This document shows positions 8,525 through 16,288 of a DNA stretch of 41,722 bases, in pieces; the stretch's first letter is position 1; each line of letters begins with the position of its first letter. The stretch comes from Aalborgiella sp031424795. GTDB lineage: Bacteria > Pseudomonadota > Gammaproteobacteria > Burkholderiales > Burkholderiaceae_C. A model generated the notes under the pieces. That model had not been told where the DNA came from, did no database searches, and saw only the letters and a list, made by a program, of their open reading frames with translations. A program made the translations under genes and the position numbers. The stretch lies in the NCBI GenBank assembly GCA_031424795.1, contig JANPIC010000062.1, forward strand, positions 1 through 41,722, written 5' to 3'.

Positions 8525-9337
8525 CTAATTTAGCTCGTTTCGGTAATGGTGTGTATCAGTCAGGTAATAGCCTCGGCGCAGCTCCATGGGTAAGTCGTTG
8601 TAAGTGTAAGCAACGCGTTCTACGCTTAAAAGGGGTGTGTTTTGCTCTATTTTTAATAGCGAACTATGCAATAAATTCGCTGGTAAAGCGCGTATTTTCT
8701 CTACAGCCCTAACCATACGAACACCAAACTCGGTTTCAAACAGGGCGTACATAGAGCCGTGGTAATCGGCCAAGCGCTCAGCGGTTAAACCCTTGAATGG
8801 TGCGGCTGGCAGCCAAATGTCTTCCAAAATGGTGGGCACGCCGCTGAAAGACAGCACGCGCTGCACCTGCCAGACGGGGTCGCCCGTGCGCACATTGAGT
8901 AATTTAGCGATTTCAGCAGTGGCTCGAATACGCTTGCATTCAGTGATCTGCCGATCTGCGGGGCCTTCGCTGCTTTGGTCACCAGAATCGGGGACCAATT
9001 TTAAAAAACGATATTGCGCGTGTTTTTCAGCGTGGGTGTCTACAAACGTGCCTTTGCCTTGGCGGCGCACCAGTAAATTGTCTGCTGCCAGCTCGTCAAT
9101 CGCTTTACGCACTGTGCCTTGGCTCACGCGGTAGCGCACCGCCAAGTCCATTTCGCTGGGAATCGCCTCACCTGGTTTCCACTCGCCGCCCTGCAAACTT
9201 TTTAGTATCAAGCCTTTGATTTGCTGGTAAAGCGGGCTGAAAGCGGGTGCCGCAAAGTCGGGCGATCCTTGCAAGTCACCGGCTATCGGCTGCGCTAATT
9301 GGGTGGAATTGTCATTTTGTGCCATTTCCCTAATCAT
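8525..9337 (-). CDS. GntR/HutC-family transcriptional regulator, TCA locus
   Basis: A winged-helix repressor: the DNA-binding domain (about 30-105) contains GEAIPSEMDLAVRY and VSQGTVRKAIDELAADN, then RRQGKGTFV. A UTRA effector domain follows and ends PMELRRGYYLTD. Length 270 includes a 30-residue N-terminal tail. A second in-frame ATG lies at 9325 and the start is not decided by a ribosome binding site. Its position between the sdh-gltA block and mdh-acnB suggests TCA-cycle control, and a palindrome overlaps its own start region. Repeat copy B lies inside the UTRA coding region. The effector is unknown. Confidence 0.85.
   Translation of the reverse strand: MIREMAQNDNSTQLAQPIAGDLQGSPDFAAPAFSPLYQQIKGLILKSLQGGEWKPGEAIPSEMDLAVRYRVSQGTVRKAIDELAADNLLVRRQGKGTFVDTHAEKHAQYRFLKLVPDSGDQSSEGPADRQITECKRIRATAEIAKLLNVRTGDPVWQVQRVLSFSGVPTILEDIWLPAAPFKGLTAERLADYHGSMYALFETEFGVRMVRAVEKIRALPANLLHSSLLKIEQNTPLLSVERVAYTYNDLPMELRRGYYLTDTHHYRNELN
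8646..8686 (-). repeat. Dispersed 44-bp repeat, copy B (inside GntR gene)
   Basis: The minus strand reads TTACCAGCGAATTTATTGC then ATAGTTCGCTATTAAAAATAG, a clear but diverged match to the repeat. It is translated as part of the UTRA domain (ALPANLLHSSLLKI). One base of the head is missing relative to the consensus, which removes a TAG stop that this frame would otherwise contain. The protein length here looks family-normal, so chance similarity cannot be excluded. Confidence 0.55.
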
Positions 9338-9353
9338 ATCTTATATAAGACAT
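9336..9353. promoter_or_regulatory. Palindromic operator candidate between GntR gene and mdh
   Basis: TCTTATATAAGA (9339-9350) is a perfect 12-bp palindrome, extended to 18 bp with one mismatched pair by flanking AT and AT. A further half site, CATAAGACA, follows. It overlaps the GntR start region and lies just upstream of the mdh -35 box, so binding could control both genes. Assignment to this GntR protein is inference from position. Confidence 0.6.
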
Positions 9354-9361
9354 AAGACAAA

Positions 9362-9391
9362 TTGACTTATTAGGGTTTTCGAGAGTAAACT
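9362..9391 (+). promoter_or_regulatory. mdh promoter
   Basis: TTGACT (9362-9367) and TAAACT (9386-9391) are separated by 18 bases, a good sigma-70 match. The predicted transcript would start near 9398 and carry a pyrimidine-rich leader of about 60 bases before mdh. Confidence 0.65.
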
Positions 9392-9457
9392 TGGAGACTG
9401 TTGTTTTCTCTTTTATCTTCTCTTTTTCAACTTTTACTTTCAACTTTGGAGTTTTCT

Positions 9458-10444
9458 ATGAGCAAAAAGCCCGTCCGCGTAGCAGTTACAGGTGCCGCAG
9501 GTCAAATTGGTTACGCGATTTTGTTTCGCATCGCATCGGGTGAAATGCTCGGAAAAGACCAACCCATCATCCTGCAATTGCTCGAAGTGCCCGTAGAAGG
9601 CCCACAAAAAGCATTGCAAGGCGTGATGATGGAATTGCAAGATTGCGCATTCCCTTTGCTCGTGGGCATGGAAGCCCATAGCGACCCAATGACAGCTTTC
9701 AAAGACGTGGATTACGCTTTGCTCATTGGCTCACGCCCACGTGGCCCAGGCATGGAACGTGCTGAATTGTTGGCTGTGAATGCCGAGATTTTCACGGCAC
9801 AAGGCAAGGCTTTGAACGCTGTTGCTAGCCGCAATGTGAAAGTTTTGGTCGTTGGCAACCCAGCCAATACCAATGCTTACATCGCCATGAAAAGCGCACC
9901 AGATTTGCCACGTAAAAACTTCACTGCCATGCTGCGTTTGGACCACAACCGCGCCTTGTCACAAATCGCTGCCAAAACCGGTAAAGCCGTGGCCGAGATT
10001 GAAAAATTCGTGGTGTGGGGCAACCACTCGCCGACGATGTACGCTGACTACCGCTTTGCGACCATCAACGGCGCATCTGTCAAAGACATGATCAACGACC
10101 ACGACTGGAACGCCAACACCTTCTTGCCAACCGTGGGCAAACGCGGCGCAGCCATCATCGCGGCTCGTGGCGTGTCTTCTGCCGCTTCTGCAGCGAACGC
10201 CGCTATCGACCACATGCGCGATTGGGCTTTGGGCACCAACGGCAAATGGGTCACCATGGGTATTCCATCTGATGGCCAATACGGCATCCCCAAAGACACC
10301 ATGTTTGGTTTTGCTGTGACCTGCGACAACGGCGAATACAAAACCGTTGAAGGTTTGACCGTCGACGCGTTCAGCCAAGAATGCATCAACAAAACCCTCG
10401 CTGAATTGCAGGAAGAGCAAAAAGGCGTGGCGCACTTGCTGTAA
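9458..10444 (+). CDS. mdh: Malate dehydrogenase
   Basis: Oxidises malate to oxaloacetate with NAD. MSKKPVRVAVTGAAGQIGYA gives the dinucleotide-binding motif GAAGQIGYA at 12-20; the catalytic histidine lies in VVWGNHSPTMY. The mobile loop GSRPRGPGMER carries the substrate arginines. The ATG at 9458 follows GGAG at good distance and gives 328 residues, normal for the cytosolic-type enzyme of betaproteobacteria; the earlier in-frame ATG at 9401 would add a 19-residue leader-encoded tail. It heads a plus-strand group with the CitE-like lyase and acnB. Confidence 0.97.
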   Translation: MSKKPVRVAVTGAAGQIGYAILFRIASGEMLGKDQPIILQLLEVPVEGPQKALQGVMMELQDCAFPLLVGMEAHSDPMTAFKDVDYALLIGSRPRGPGMERAELLAVNAEIFTAQGKALNAVASRNVKVLVVGNPANTNAYIAMKSAPDLPRKNFTAMLRLDHNRALSQIAAKTGKAVAEIEKFVVWGNHSPTMYADYRFATINGASVKDMINDHDWNANTFLPTVGKRGAAIIAARGVSSAASAANAAIDHMRDWALGTNGKWVTMGIPSDGQYGIPKDTMFGFAVTCDNGEYKTVEGLTVDAFSQECINKTLAELQEEQKGVAHLL

Positions 10445-10494
10445 TCGCGGAAATTGCAAAGATTAAATTGGCAAACCCGCAAAACTGACTGACC

Positions 10495-11613
10495 ATGCAG
10501 CTTGTTCCCGCATCCACCCAAGCGCATCCGCGTGATGTGCTCTTGGGTGCGCAGGCTGCCGGTGCCAGTTTGCCAGTTTGCGACCATTATTGTGGCGTTG
10601 AAGCCCGCATGCTGAAAAGCTTGCAATTGCAAAAAGAGTTTGCAGAAGAGTTTGGCACTTGCGTGTTTGATGTGACGCTGGATTGCGAAGATGGCGCCCC
10701 AGTAGGTGGTGAACGTGAGCATGCTGAATTAGTGGCTAAAATAGCATCAAATTCGACTCTAGCCGGTGTAAATATTGCCTATACAGCTATTAAAAAAATA
10801 GCAAATACACAGGTAGCGACGCAAAAATCATCTCGCGTAGCCGTGCGTGTTCATGCGCCAGACCATGCGGCCTTTGAGTCGGATATCGACGTCATCGTCG
10901 GCAAAGCTTCGCACGCTTTGTGCCATGTGATGATTCCGAAAGTGGAGTCCGTTGCCGATATTGATCGTGCTGTGAAATTGATTGACGCTGCACAAAAAAA
11001 ATCTAAAGTGGTAAGCACTCACTTGCGCGACAAGCTTCAAAACAAAGGCAAATTGCCTGTGCATGTGTTGATTGAGTCGTCCACAGCGGTGCATCGCGCT
11101 TTTGACATTGCCGCACATCCGCGCGTGCAGTCGCTCAGTTTCGGGTTGATGGATTTTGTCTCTAGCCACGGTGGTGCTATTCCAGCAAGCGCTATGGGCT
11201 TGGCTGGGCAGTTCACGCATCCGCTCGTTGTTCGTGCCAAACTGGCGATAGCCAGTGCCTGCCATGCGCATGGCAAAGTACCGTCGCATTGTGTGGTGAC
11301 TGAGTTTTCTGATGCGAATGCTATTAAAAATGCAGCATCTCAGGCCGCTAATACCTTGGGATTCACGCGTATGTGGAGTATTCACCCGAGTCAAATTCGC
11401 CCTATCTTGGCGGCTTTCGCGCCAGATGCAAGCGATATTGATGTGGCGACACACATCATCGCTGCAGGTGTGGATGCCGAGTGGGCACCGATCAGCTACA
11501 AAGGCACGCTGCATGACCGTGCCAGTTACCGCTATTACTGGCAGGTGCTAGAGCGTGCGCAACAAACAGGAAGAGTCATGGATGTTTCTGTTGCACATTT
11601 TTTTAACGACTGA
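10495..11613 (+). CDS. HpcH/HpaI aldolase/citrate lyase-like (CitE family) protein
   Basis: A CitE-type TIM-barrel protein of 372 residues. Family features are the N-terminal CDHYCGVEARMLKS segment, the acidic metal site in VTLDCEDGAP, the arginine stretch in VAVRVHAPDH, the metal-binding glutamate in VLIESSTA, and the SFGLMDFVSSHGG and WSIHPSQI motifs. Relatives cleave acyl-CoA thioesters such as malyl-CoA or citramalyl-CoA; this substrate is not determined. No other citrate lyase subunit is nearby, so classic citrate lyase is unlikely. It lies between mdh and acnB. Residues about 88-104 (LAGVNIAYTAIKKIA region) are encoded by a copy of the dispersed repeat and look like an insertion. Confidence 0.85.
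   Translation: MQLVPASTQAHPRDVLLGAQAAGASLPVCDHYCGVEARMLKSLQLQKEFAEEFGTCVFDVTLDCEDGAPVGGEREHAELVAKIASNSTLAGVNIAYTAIKKIANTQVATQKSSRVAVRVHAPDHAAFESDIDVIVGKASHALCHVMIPKVESVADIDRAVKLIDAAQKKSKVVSTHLRDKLQNKGKLPVHVLIESSTAVHRAFDIAAHPRVQSLSFGLMDFVSSHGGAIPASAMGLAGQFTHPLVVRAKLAIASACHAHGKVPSHCVVTEFSDANAIKNAASQAANTLGFTRMWSIHPSQIRPILAAFAPDASDIDVATHIIAAGVDAEWAPISYKGTLHDRASYRYYWQVLERAQQTGRVMDVSVAHFFND
10758..10804 (+). repeat. Dispersed 44-bp repeat, copy C (inside CitE-like gene)
   Basis: TAGCCGGTGTAAATATTGCC followed by TATACAGCTATTAAAAAAATAGC matches the repeat head and palindromic tail along the whole length. It is translated in frame between HAELVAKIAS and SSRVAVRVHAPD. In this frame the consensus would have a TGA after GCC; here it is TAT, so the copy has lost its stop codon. 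Confidence 0.82.
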
Positions 11614-11656
11614 ATTTAGTTTTTAATTTTTACCCTTTTGAAACCAGGAGATTGAG

Positions 11657-14269
11657 ATGTTACAAGCCTACAGAACCCACGTTGCTGAGCGCGCTGCGCT
11701 AGGTATTCCACCATTGCCACTGTCAGCCAAGCAAACTGGCGAGTTGATTGAGCTGCTTAAAGCGCCACCAGCTGGTGAAGAGGCAACGCTGGTTGAGCTG
11801 ATCACCCATCGCGTACCCGCCGGCGTCGATGCCGCCGCTAAGGTGAAAGCCAGCTACTTGGCTGCTGTTGCCCACGGCACTGAAGTTTGCCCCTTGATCA
11901 GCCGTGCGCAAGCAACGACATTGCTCGGCACTATGCTGGGTGGCTACAACATCGGCCCTATGGTGGCATTGTTGGATGATTCGGCAGTTGCCGCTGAAGC
12001 CGCTGCGGGTCTGAAAAAGACCTTGTTGATGTTTGACCAGTTTCATGACGTCAAAGAAAAAGCCGACAAAGGCAATGCCTTTGCCAAATCAGTGCTGCAA
12101 AGCTGGGCTGATGCCGAGTGGTTTACCAGCCGTCCAGAGGTGCCAAAATCCATCACGCTGACCATTTTCAAAGTGGCCGGAGAGATCAACACCGACGACT
12201 TGTCGCCTGCGCCTGACGCATTCAGCCGTCCGGACATCCCGATGCATGCTTTGGCGATGCATAAAAACGCCCGCCCAGGCATTGTTCCTGAAGAAGACGG
12301 CAAGCGTGGCCCCGTCAAATTCATCAACGACCTCAAAGCCAAAGGCAACCTGGTCGCCTACGTGGGTGACGTGGTTGGCACCGGCTCCAGCCGCAAATCA
12401 GCCACCAACTCGGTGTTGTGGTTCACGGGTGAAGATATTCCGTTTGTACCGAACAAACGTTTTGGCGGTGTGTGTCTGGGTAACAAAATTGCCCCTATTT
12501 TCTACAACACCATGGAAGACTCGGGCGCTTTGCCGATCGAGTTGGACGTGAGCAACATGAACATGGGCGACGTGGTTGAGCTGCGCCCGTATGACGGCCA
12601 AGCCCTTAAAGATGGCAAGGTGATTGCCGAGTTCAAGCTGAAAAGCGATGTGCTGTTTGATGAAGTACGTGCCGGTGGCCGTATTCCGCTCATCATCGGC
12701 CGTGGTTTGACCGCCAAAGCGCGTGAAGCGCTGGGTTTGCCAGTATCAACCTTGTTCCGTTTGCCGCAAAACCCGGTGGACACCAAAAAAGGCTTCACAC
12801 TGGCGCAAAAAATGGTCGGCCGTGCTTGCGGTTTGCCAGTGGTCAACGGCAACCAGCAGGGCGTGCGCCCAGGCACCTACTGCGAGCCTAAAATGACCAG
12901 TGTTGGTTCACAAGACACCACCGGTCCGATGACTCGCGACGAGTTGAAAGACTTGGCTTGCCTGGGCTTCAGCGCTGATTTGGTGATGCAGTCTTTCTGC
13001 CACACAGCCGCCTATCCAAAACCAGTCGACGTGAAAATGCACCATGAACTGCCAGAGTTCATGACCGACCGTGGTGGTATTCCGTTGCGACCGGGCGACG
13101 GCATCATCCACAGCTGGTTGAACCGCATGTTGTTGCCTGATACCGTTGGTACAGGCGGTGACAGCCACACCCGTTTCCCGATTGGCATCAGCTTCCCAGC
13201 AGGCTCTGGTCTGGTCGCGTTTGGTGCCGCCACTGGCGTGATGCCACTCGACATGCCAGAGAGTGTGTTGGTTCGTTTCAAAGGCAAGATGCAACCGGGC
13301 GTGACACTGCGCGACTTGGTCAACGCGATTCCGTTGTACGCTATCAAAGCTGGTTTGTTGACAGTGGCCAAGCAAGGCAAGATCAACATTTTCTCTGGCC
13401 GTATTTTGGAAATCGAAGGTTTGCCAGACCTCAAGGTTGAGCAGGCGTTCGAGTTGTCTGATGCGTCCGCTGAGCGTTCAGCCGGCGGTTGCACCGTGCA
13501 TCTCAACAAAGAGCCGATCATCGAGTACATCACCAGCAACATCACCATGTTGAAGTGGATGATCGCCACTGGTTACAGCGATGTTCGCACCATCAACCGT
13601 CGTATCGCCGCGATGGAAGCCTGGTTGGCCAAACCTGACCTGCTCAAAGGTGACGCAGACGCTGAATACGCCGCCGTGATCGAGATTGATCTGGCTGACA
13701 TCCACGAGCCAATCGTCGCCTGCCCGAACGACCCAGATGATGTGAAAACATTGGGTGATGTCGCTGGTAAAGTGATTGAAGAAGTGTTTATCGGTAGCTG
13801 CATGACCAACATCGGCCATTTCCGCGCAGCGTCCAAGCTGCTGGAAAACAAGCGTGACATTCCCGTCAAGCTCTGGGTCGCACCACCAACCAAGATGGAT
13901 GCCCACCAGTTGAGCGAAGAAGGCCATTACGGCGTCTTGGGCAGTGCTGGCGCACGGATGGAAATGCCAGGCTGCAGCTTATGCATGGGTAACCAAGCGC
14001 AGGTGAAAGAGGGCGCAACCGTGTTCTCCACCTCTACCCGTAACTTCCCGAACCGTTTGGGTAAAAACAGCAATGTGTATTTGGGCAGTGCCGAATTGGC
14101 GGCTATTTGCTCCAAGTTGGGACGTATCCCCACGAAAGCCGAGTACATGGCCGACATGGGGGTGTTGACCGCAGCCAGCGACAAAATTTACCAATATATG
14201 AATTTTGACAAAATGCCCGACTTCACCGATGTGACCGATGCTGCAGACAAAGCCGCAGCAACCGCATAA
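11657..14269 (+). CDS. acnB: Aconitate hydratase B
   Basis: Interconverts citrate and isocitrate in the TCA cycle; the AcnB type also hydrates 2-methyl-cis-aconitate in many bacteria. The 870-residue length, the N-terminal HEAT-like domain and the swivelling domain before the catalytic part are those of AcnB and not AcnA. [4Fe-4S] ligands are Cys715 (VFIGSCMTN), Cys773 and Cys776 (PGCSLCMGN). Further signatures are GGDSHTRFPIGIS and STSTRNFPNR. A strong AGGAG site precedes the ATG. It is followed by a good terminator, ending the mdh group. Confidence 0.97.
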   Translation: MLQAYRTHVAERAALGIPPLPLSAKQTGELIELLKAPPAGEEATLVELITHRVPAGVDAAAKVKASYLAAVAHGTEVCPLISRAQATTLLGTMLGGYNIGPMVALLDDSAVAAEAAAGLKKTLLMFDQFHDVKEKADKGNAFAKSVLQSWADAEWFTSRPEVPKSITLTIFKVAGEINTDDLSPAPDAFSRPDIPMHALAMHKNARPGIVPEEDGKRGPVKFINDLKAKGNLVAYVGDVVGTGSSRKSATNSVLWFTGEDIPFVPNKRFGGVCLGNKIAPIFYNTMEDSGALPIELDVSNMNMGDVVELRPYDGQALKDGKVIAEFKLKSDVLFDEVRAGGRIPLIIGRGLTAKAREALGLPVSTLFRLPQNPVDTKKGFTLAQKMVGRACGLPVVNGNQQGVRPGTYCEPKMTSVGSQDTTGPMTRDELKDLACLGFSADLVMQSFCHTAAYPKPVDVKMHHELPEFMTDRGGIPLRPGDGIIHSWLNRMLLPDTVGTGGDSHTRFPIGISFPAGSGLVAFGAATGVMPLDMPESVLVRFKGKMQPGVTLRDLVNAIPLYAIKAGLLTVAKQGKINIFSGRILEIEGLPDLKVEQAFELSDASAERSAGGCTVHLNKEPIIEYITSNITMLKWMIATGYSDVRTINRRIAAMEAWLAKPDLLKGDADAEYAAVIEIDLADIHEPIVACPNDPDDVKTLGDVAGKVIEEVFIGSCMTNIGHFRAASKLLENKRDIPVKLWVAPPTKMDAHQLSEEGHYGVLGSAGARMEMPGCSLCMGNQAQVKEGATVFSTSTRNFPNRLGKNSNVYLGSAELAAICSKLGRIPTKAEYMADMGVLTAASDKIYQYMNFDKMPDFTDVTDAADKAAATA

Positions 14270-14290
14270 ATCAGCCTGCGCTGTTTAGCA

Positions 14291-14324
14291 AAAAGCCCTG
14301 CAAGTTGCCTTTCAGGGCTTTTTT
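14291..14324 (+). terminator. Rho-independent terminator of acnB
   Basis: AAAGCCCTG and CAGGGCTTT form a stem with a 12-base loop, followed by TTTT, 22 bases after the acnB stop. Confidence 0.9.
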
Positions 14325-14341
14325 ATGCTTAAATTTGATAG

Positions 14342-14385
14342 TAGCCGGCGTATTTGTTGCCTAAGTTGCTATTAATTTGATAGTA
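14342..14385 (+). repeat. Dispersed 44-bp repeat, copy D (acnB-dehydratase gap)
   Basis: TAGCCGGCGTATTTGTTGCC followed by TAAGTTGCTATTAATTTGATAG, intergenic between two convergent genes. It lies after the acnB terminator and 12 bases beyond the dehydratase stop. Confidence 0.85.
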
Positions 14386-14397
14386 TTTAAGTGGATA

Positions 14398-16134
14398 TCA
14401 ATGGTTGTCACGAGGGACAAACGCACCACGCTTGCCGACCAAAAAGTCAAGGTCAACACCTTCGTCAGCCTGTAAAACGTGGTCGATGTAGAGTTTCCAG
14501 TAACCAGAATCTAAAGGCGGTTTCGGTGCTGTCCACAGTGCCAAACGGCGTGCCAGTTCTTCATCGCTGATGTGCAGATGCAGTTTGCGCTCAGGCACGT
14601 TCAGTTCAATCAAATCCCCGTTTTGCACCACAGCCAAAGGGCCACCAGCCGCCGCTTCAGGCGCGGTATGCAAAACCACCGTGCCGTAGGCGGTGCCGCT
14701 CATGCGGGCGTCGCTGATGCGCACCATGTCGGTGATACCTTTGCGCAAAATTTTTGGCGGCAGAGGCATGTTGCCCACCTCGGCCATGCCTGGATAGCCT
14801 TTGGGGCCGCAATTTTTAAGCACCATAACGCAGGTTTCGTCGATATCCAGATCTTCATCGTCAATGCGTTTGTGGAAGTCTTCGATGTTCTCAAACACCA
14901 CGGCCCGCCCTGTGTGCACAAGCAGCGATGGCGTTGCCGCGCTGGGCTTGATGACCGCGCCGCGTGGCGACAAGTTGCCCCGCAAAATGGCGATGCCGGC
15001 TTTTTCCTTGAATGGTTTCGAGAGCGGTGTGATCACATCGGTGTTGTAGTTTTCTGCATCCGCCAAATTTTCAGCGACGGTGTTTCCTGTGACCGTGATG
15101 ATGTCTGTGTGCAGCAGATGTGAGATTTCTTTCATGACGGCAGGCAGGCCGCCGGCGTAACAGAAATCTTCCATCAGGTATTTACCTGAGGGTTGAAGGT
15201 TGACCAGGCAGGATAAATCGCTGGCCAAGCGGTCAAAATCTTCAATCGCCAGTTCAACGCCGATGCGCCGCGCCATCGCAACCAAATGGATGACCGCATT
15301 GGTCGATCCGCCAATCGAAGCCAGCGTGACGATGGCGTTTTCAAAGGCCTTGCGGGTCATCACATCTGACAGTTTCATGTCGTCATGCACCATCTGCACG
15401 GCGCGTCTGCCCGCCATGCGCGCCAGTACGTTGCGTCGTCCGTCCACGGCGGGGTAGGCTGCATTGCCTGGCAGGCCAATACCTAGGGCTTCAACCATAC
15501 TGGCCATGGTCGATGCGGTACCCATCGTCATGCAGGAGCCATGGCTGCGGTGCATGCAGCTCTCGGCTTCAAAGAAATCCTGCAGTTTCAACGTGCCTGC
15601 GCGGACTTGTTCACTCATGCTCCACACACCGGTGCCTGAGCCCAATTCTTGACCACGCCATTTGCCGCTGAGCATGGGGCCGCCGCTCACGCCAATGGTT
15701 GGCAAGTCGACACTGGCCGCGCCCATGACGAGTGAGGGGGTGGTTTTGTCACAGCCCATCAACAGCACCACACCATCAATCGGATTACCCCGGATACTCT
15801 CTTCCACATCCATGCTCGCCAGGTTGCGGTACAGCATGGCGGTTGGCCTTAACAGCGTTTCGCCGAGTGACATCACGGGGAATTCCAGCGGAAAACCGCC
15901 TGCCTCATATACACCGATTTTGACTTGTTCGGCTAGCGTGCGGAAGTGAGAGTTGCAAGGTGTGAGCTCACTGTAGGTGTTGCAAATACCAATCACCGGG
16001 CGACCATCAAACTGGTCATGCGGCACCCCTTTTCCCTTAACCCAGCTGCGATAGGCAAAGCCATCACGGTCTTGACGGCCAAACCACTGTTGGCTGCGGA
16101 GTTCATGGGCTGGTTTTTTAGGTGTTTGGGTCAT
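14398..16134 (-). CDS. IlvD/Edd-family aldonate dehydratase (L-arabonate dehydratase-like)
   Basis: A 578-residue [2Fe-2S] dehydratase. Cys60 (NTYSELTPCNSHF), Cys128 with Lys130 (LMGCDKTTPS) and Cys201 (SHGSCMTMGTAS) match the cluster-ligand spacing of Rhizobium L-arabinonate dehydratase. These enzymes remove water from sugar acids to give 2-keto-3-deoxy acids; L-arabonate, D-xylonate, D-fuconate or D-gluconate are all possible, and the neighbours favour a six-carbon acid. The start at 16134 (MTQTPKKPAHEL) fits the family; an earlier in-frame ATG at 16221 would run through the palindromic operator. It is divergent from the 2-ketoacid reductase gene. Confidence 0.88.
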   Translation of the reverse strand: MTQTPKKPAHELRSQQWFGRQDRDGFAYRSWVKGKGVPHDQFDGRPVIGICNTYSELTPCNSHFRTLAEQVKIGVYEAGGFPLEFPVMSLGETLLRPTAMLYRNLASMDVEESIRGNPIDGVVLLMGCDKTTPSLVMGAASVDLPTIGVSGGPMLSGKWRGQELGSGTGVWSMSEQVRAGTLKLQDFFEAESCMHRSHGSCMTMGTASTMASMVEALGIGLPGNAAYPAVDGRRNVLARMAGRRAVQMVHDDMKLSDVMTRKAFENAIVTLASIGGSTNAVIHLVAMARRIGVELAIEDFDRLASDLSCLVNLQPSGKYLMEDFCYAGGLPAVMKEISHLLHTDIITVTGNTVAENLADAENYNTDVITPLSKPFKEKAGIAILRGNLSPRGAVIKPSAATPSLLVHTGRAVVFENIEDFHKRIDDEDLDIDETCVMVLKNCGPKGYPGMAEVGNMPLPPKILRKGITDMVRISDARMSGTAYGTVVLHTAPEAAAGGPLAVVQNGDLIELNVPERKLHLHISDEELARRLALWTAPKPPLDSGYWKLYIDHVLQADEGVDLDFLVGKRGAFVPRDNH

Positions 16135-16172
16135 TTGAAATGTAAATTTTTGCGATTGAGGATGAAAATTTC

Positions 16173-16201
16173 GGGTATACCCTGAGGTCTTAATGGTCTT
16201 A
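16173..16201. promoter_or_regulatory. Operator candidate in the divergent sugar-acid promoter region
   Basis: GGGTATACCC (16173-16182) is a perfect 10-bp palindrome. GGTCTTA is repeated at 16186-16192 and 16195-16201, and AACGCAAACGTT (16222-16233) is a weaker inverted repeat nearby. These lie between the dehydratase and the reductase genes, suited to joint control by the FadR-type regulator at 17236. Which element binds it is unknown. Confidence 0.4.
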
Positions 16202-16288
16202 TGGTAATACGATAGCGACATTAACGCAAACGTTGATTTAATTCAGTTGCAGGGTTGAAAATAATAGTTTTAAAGATGCGGAGCTGAT

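Noticed and set aside
10737..10804. A frameshift or pseudogene in the CitE-like gene
   Set aside because: The frame stays open through the repeat and the family motifs continue after it in the same frame.
11318..11357. A second possible repeat copy late in the CitE-like gene
   Set aside because: Only short blocks (GCTATTAAAAATGC, TCAGG) match and the protein aligns with its family without an insert.
16135..16221. N-terminal extension of the dehydratase to 16221
   Set aside because: The extra 29 residues run through a perfect palindrome and are not family-like.
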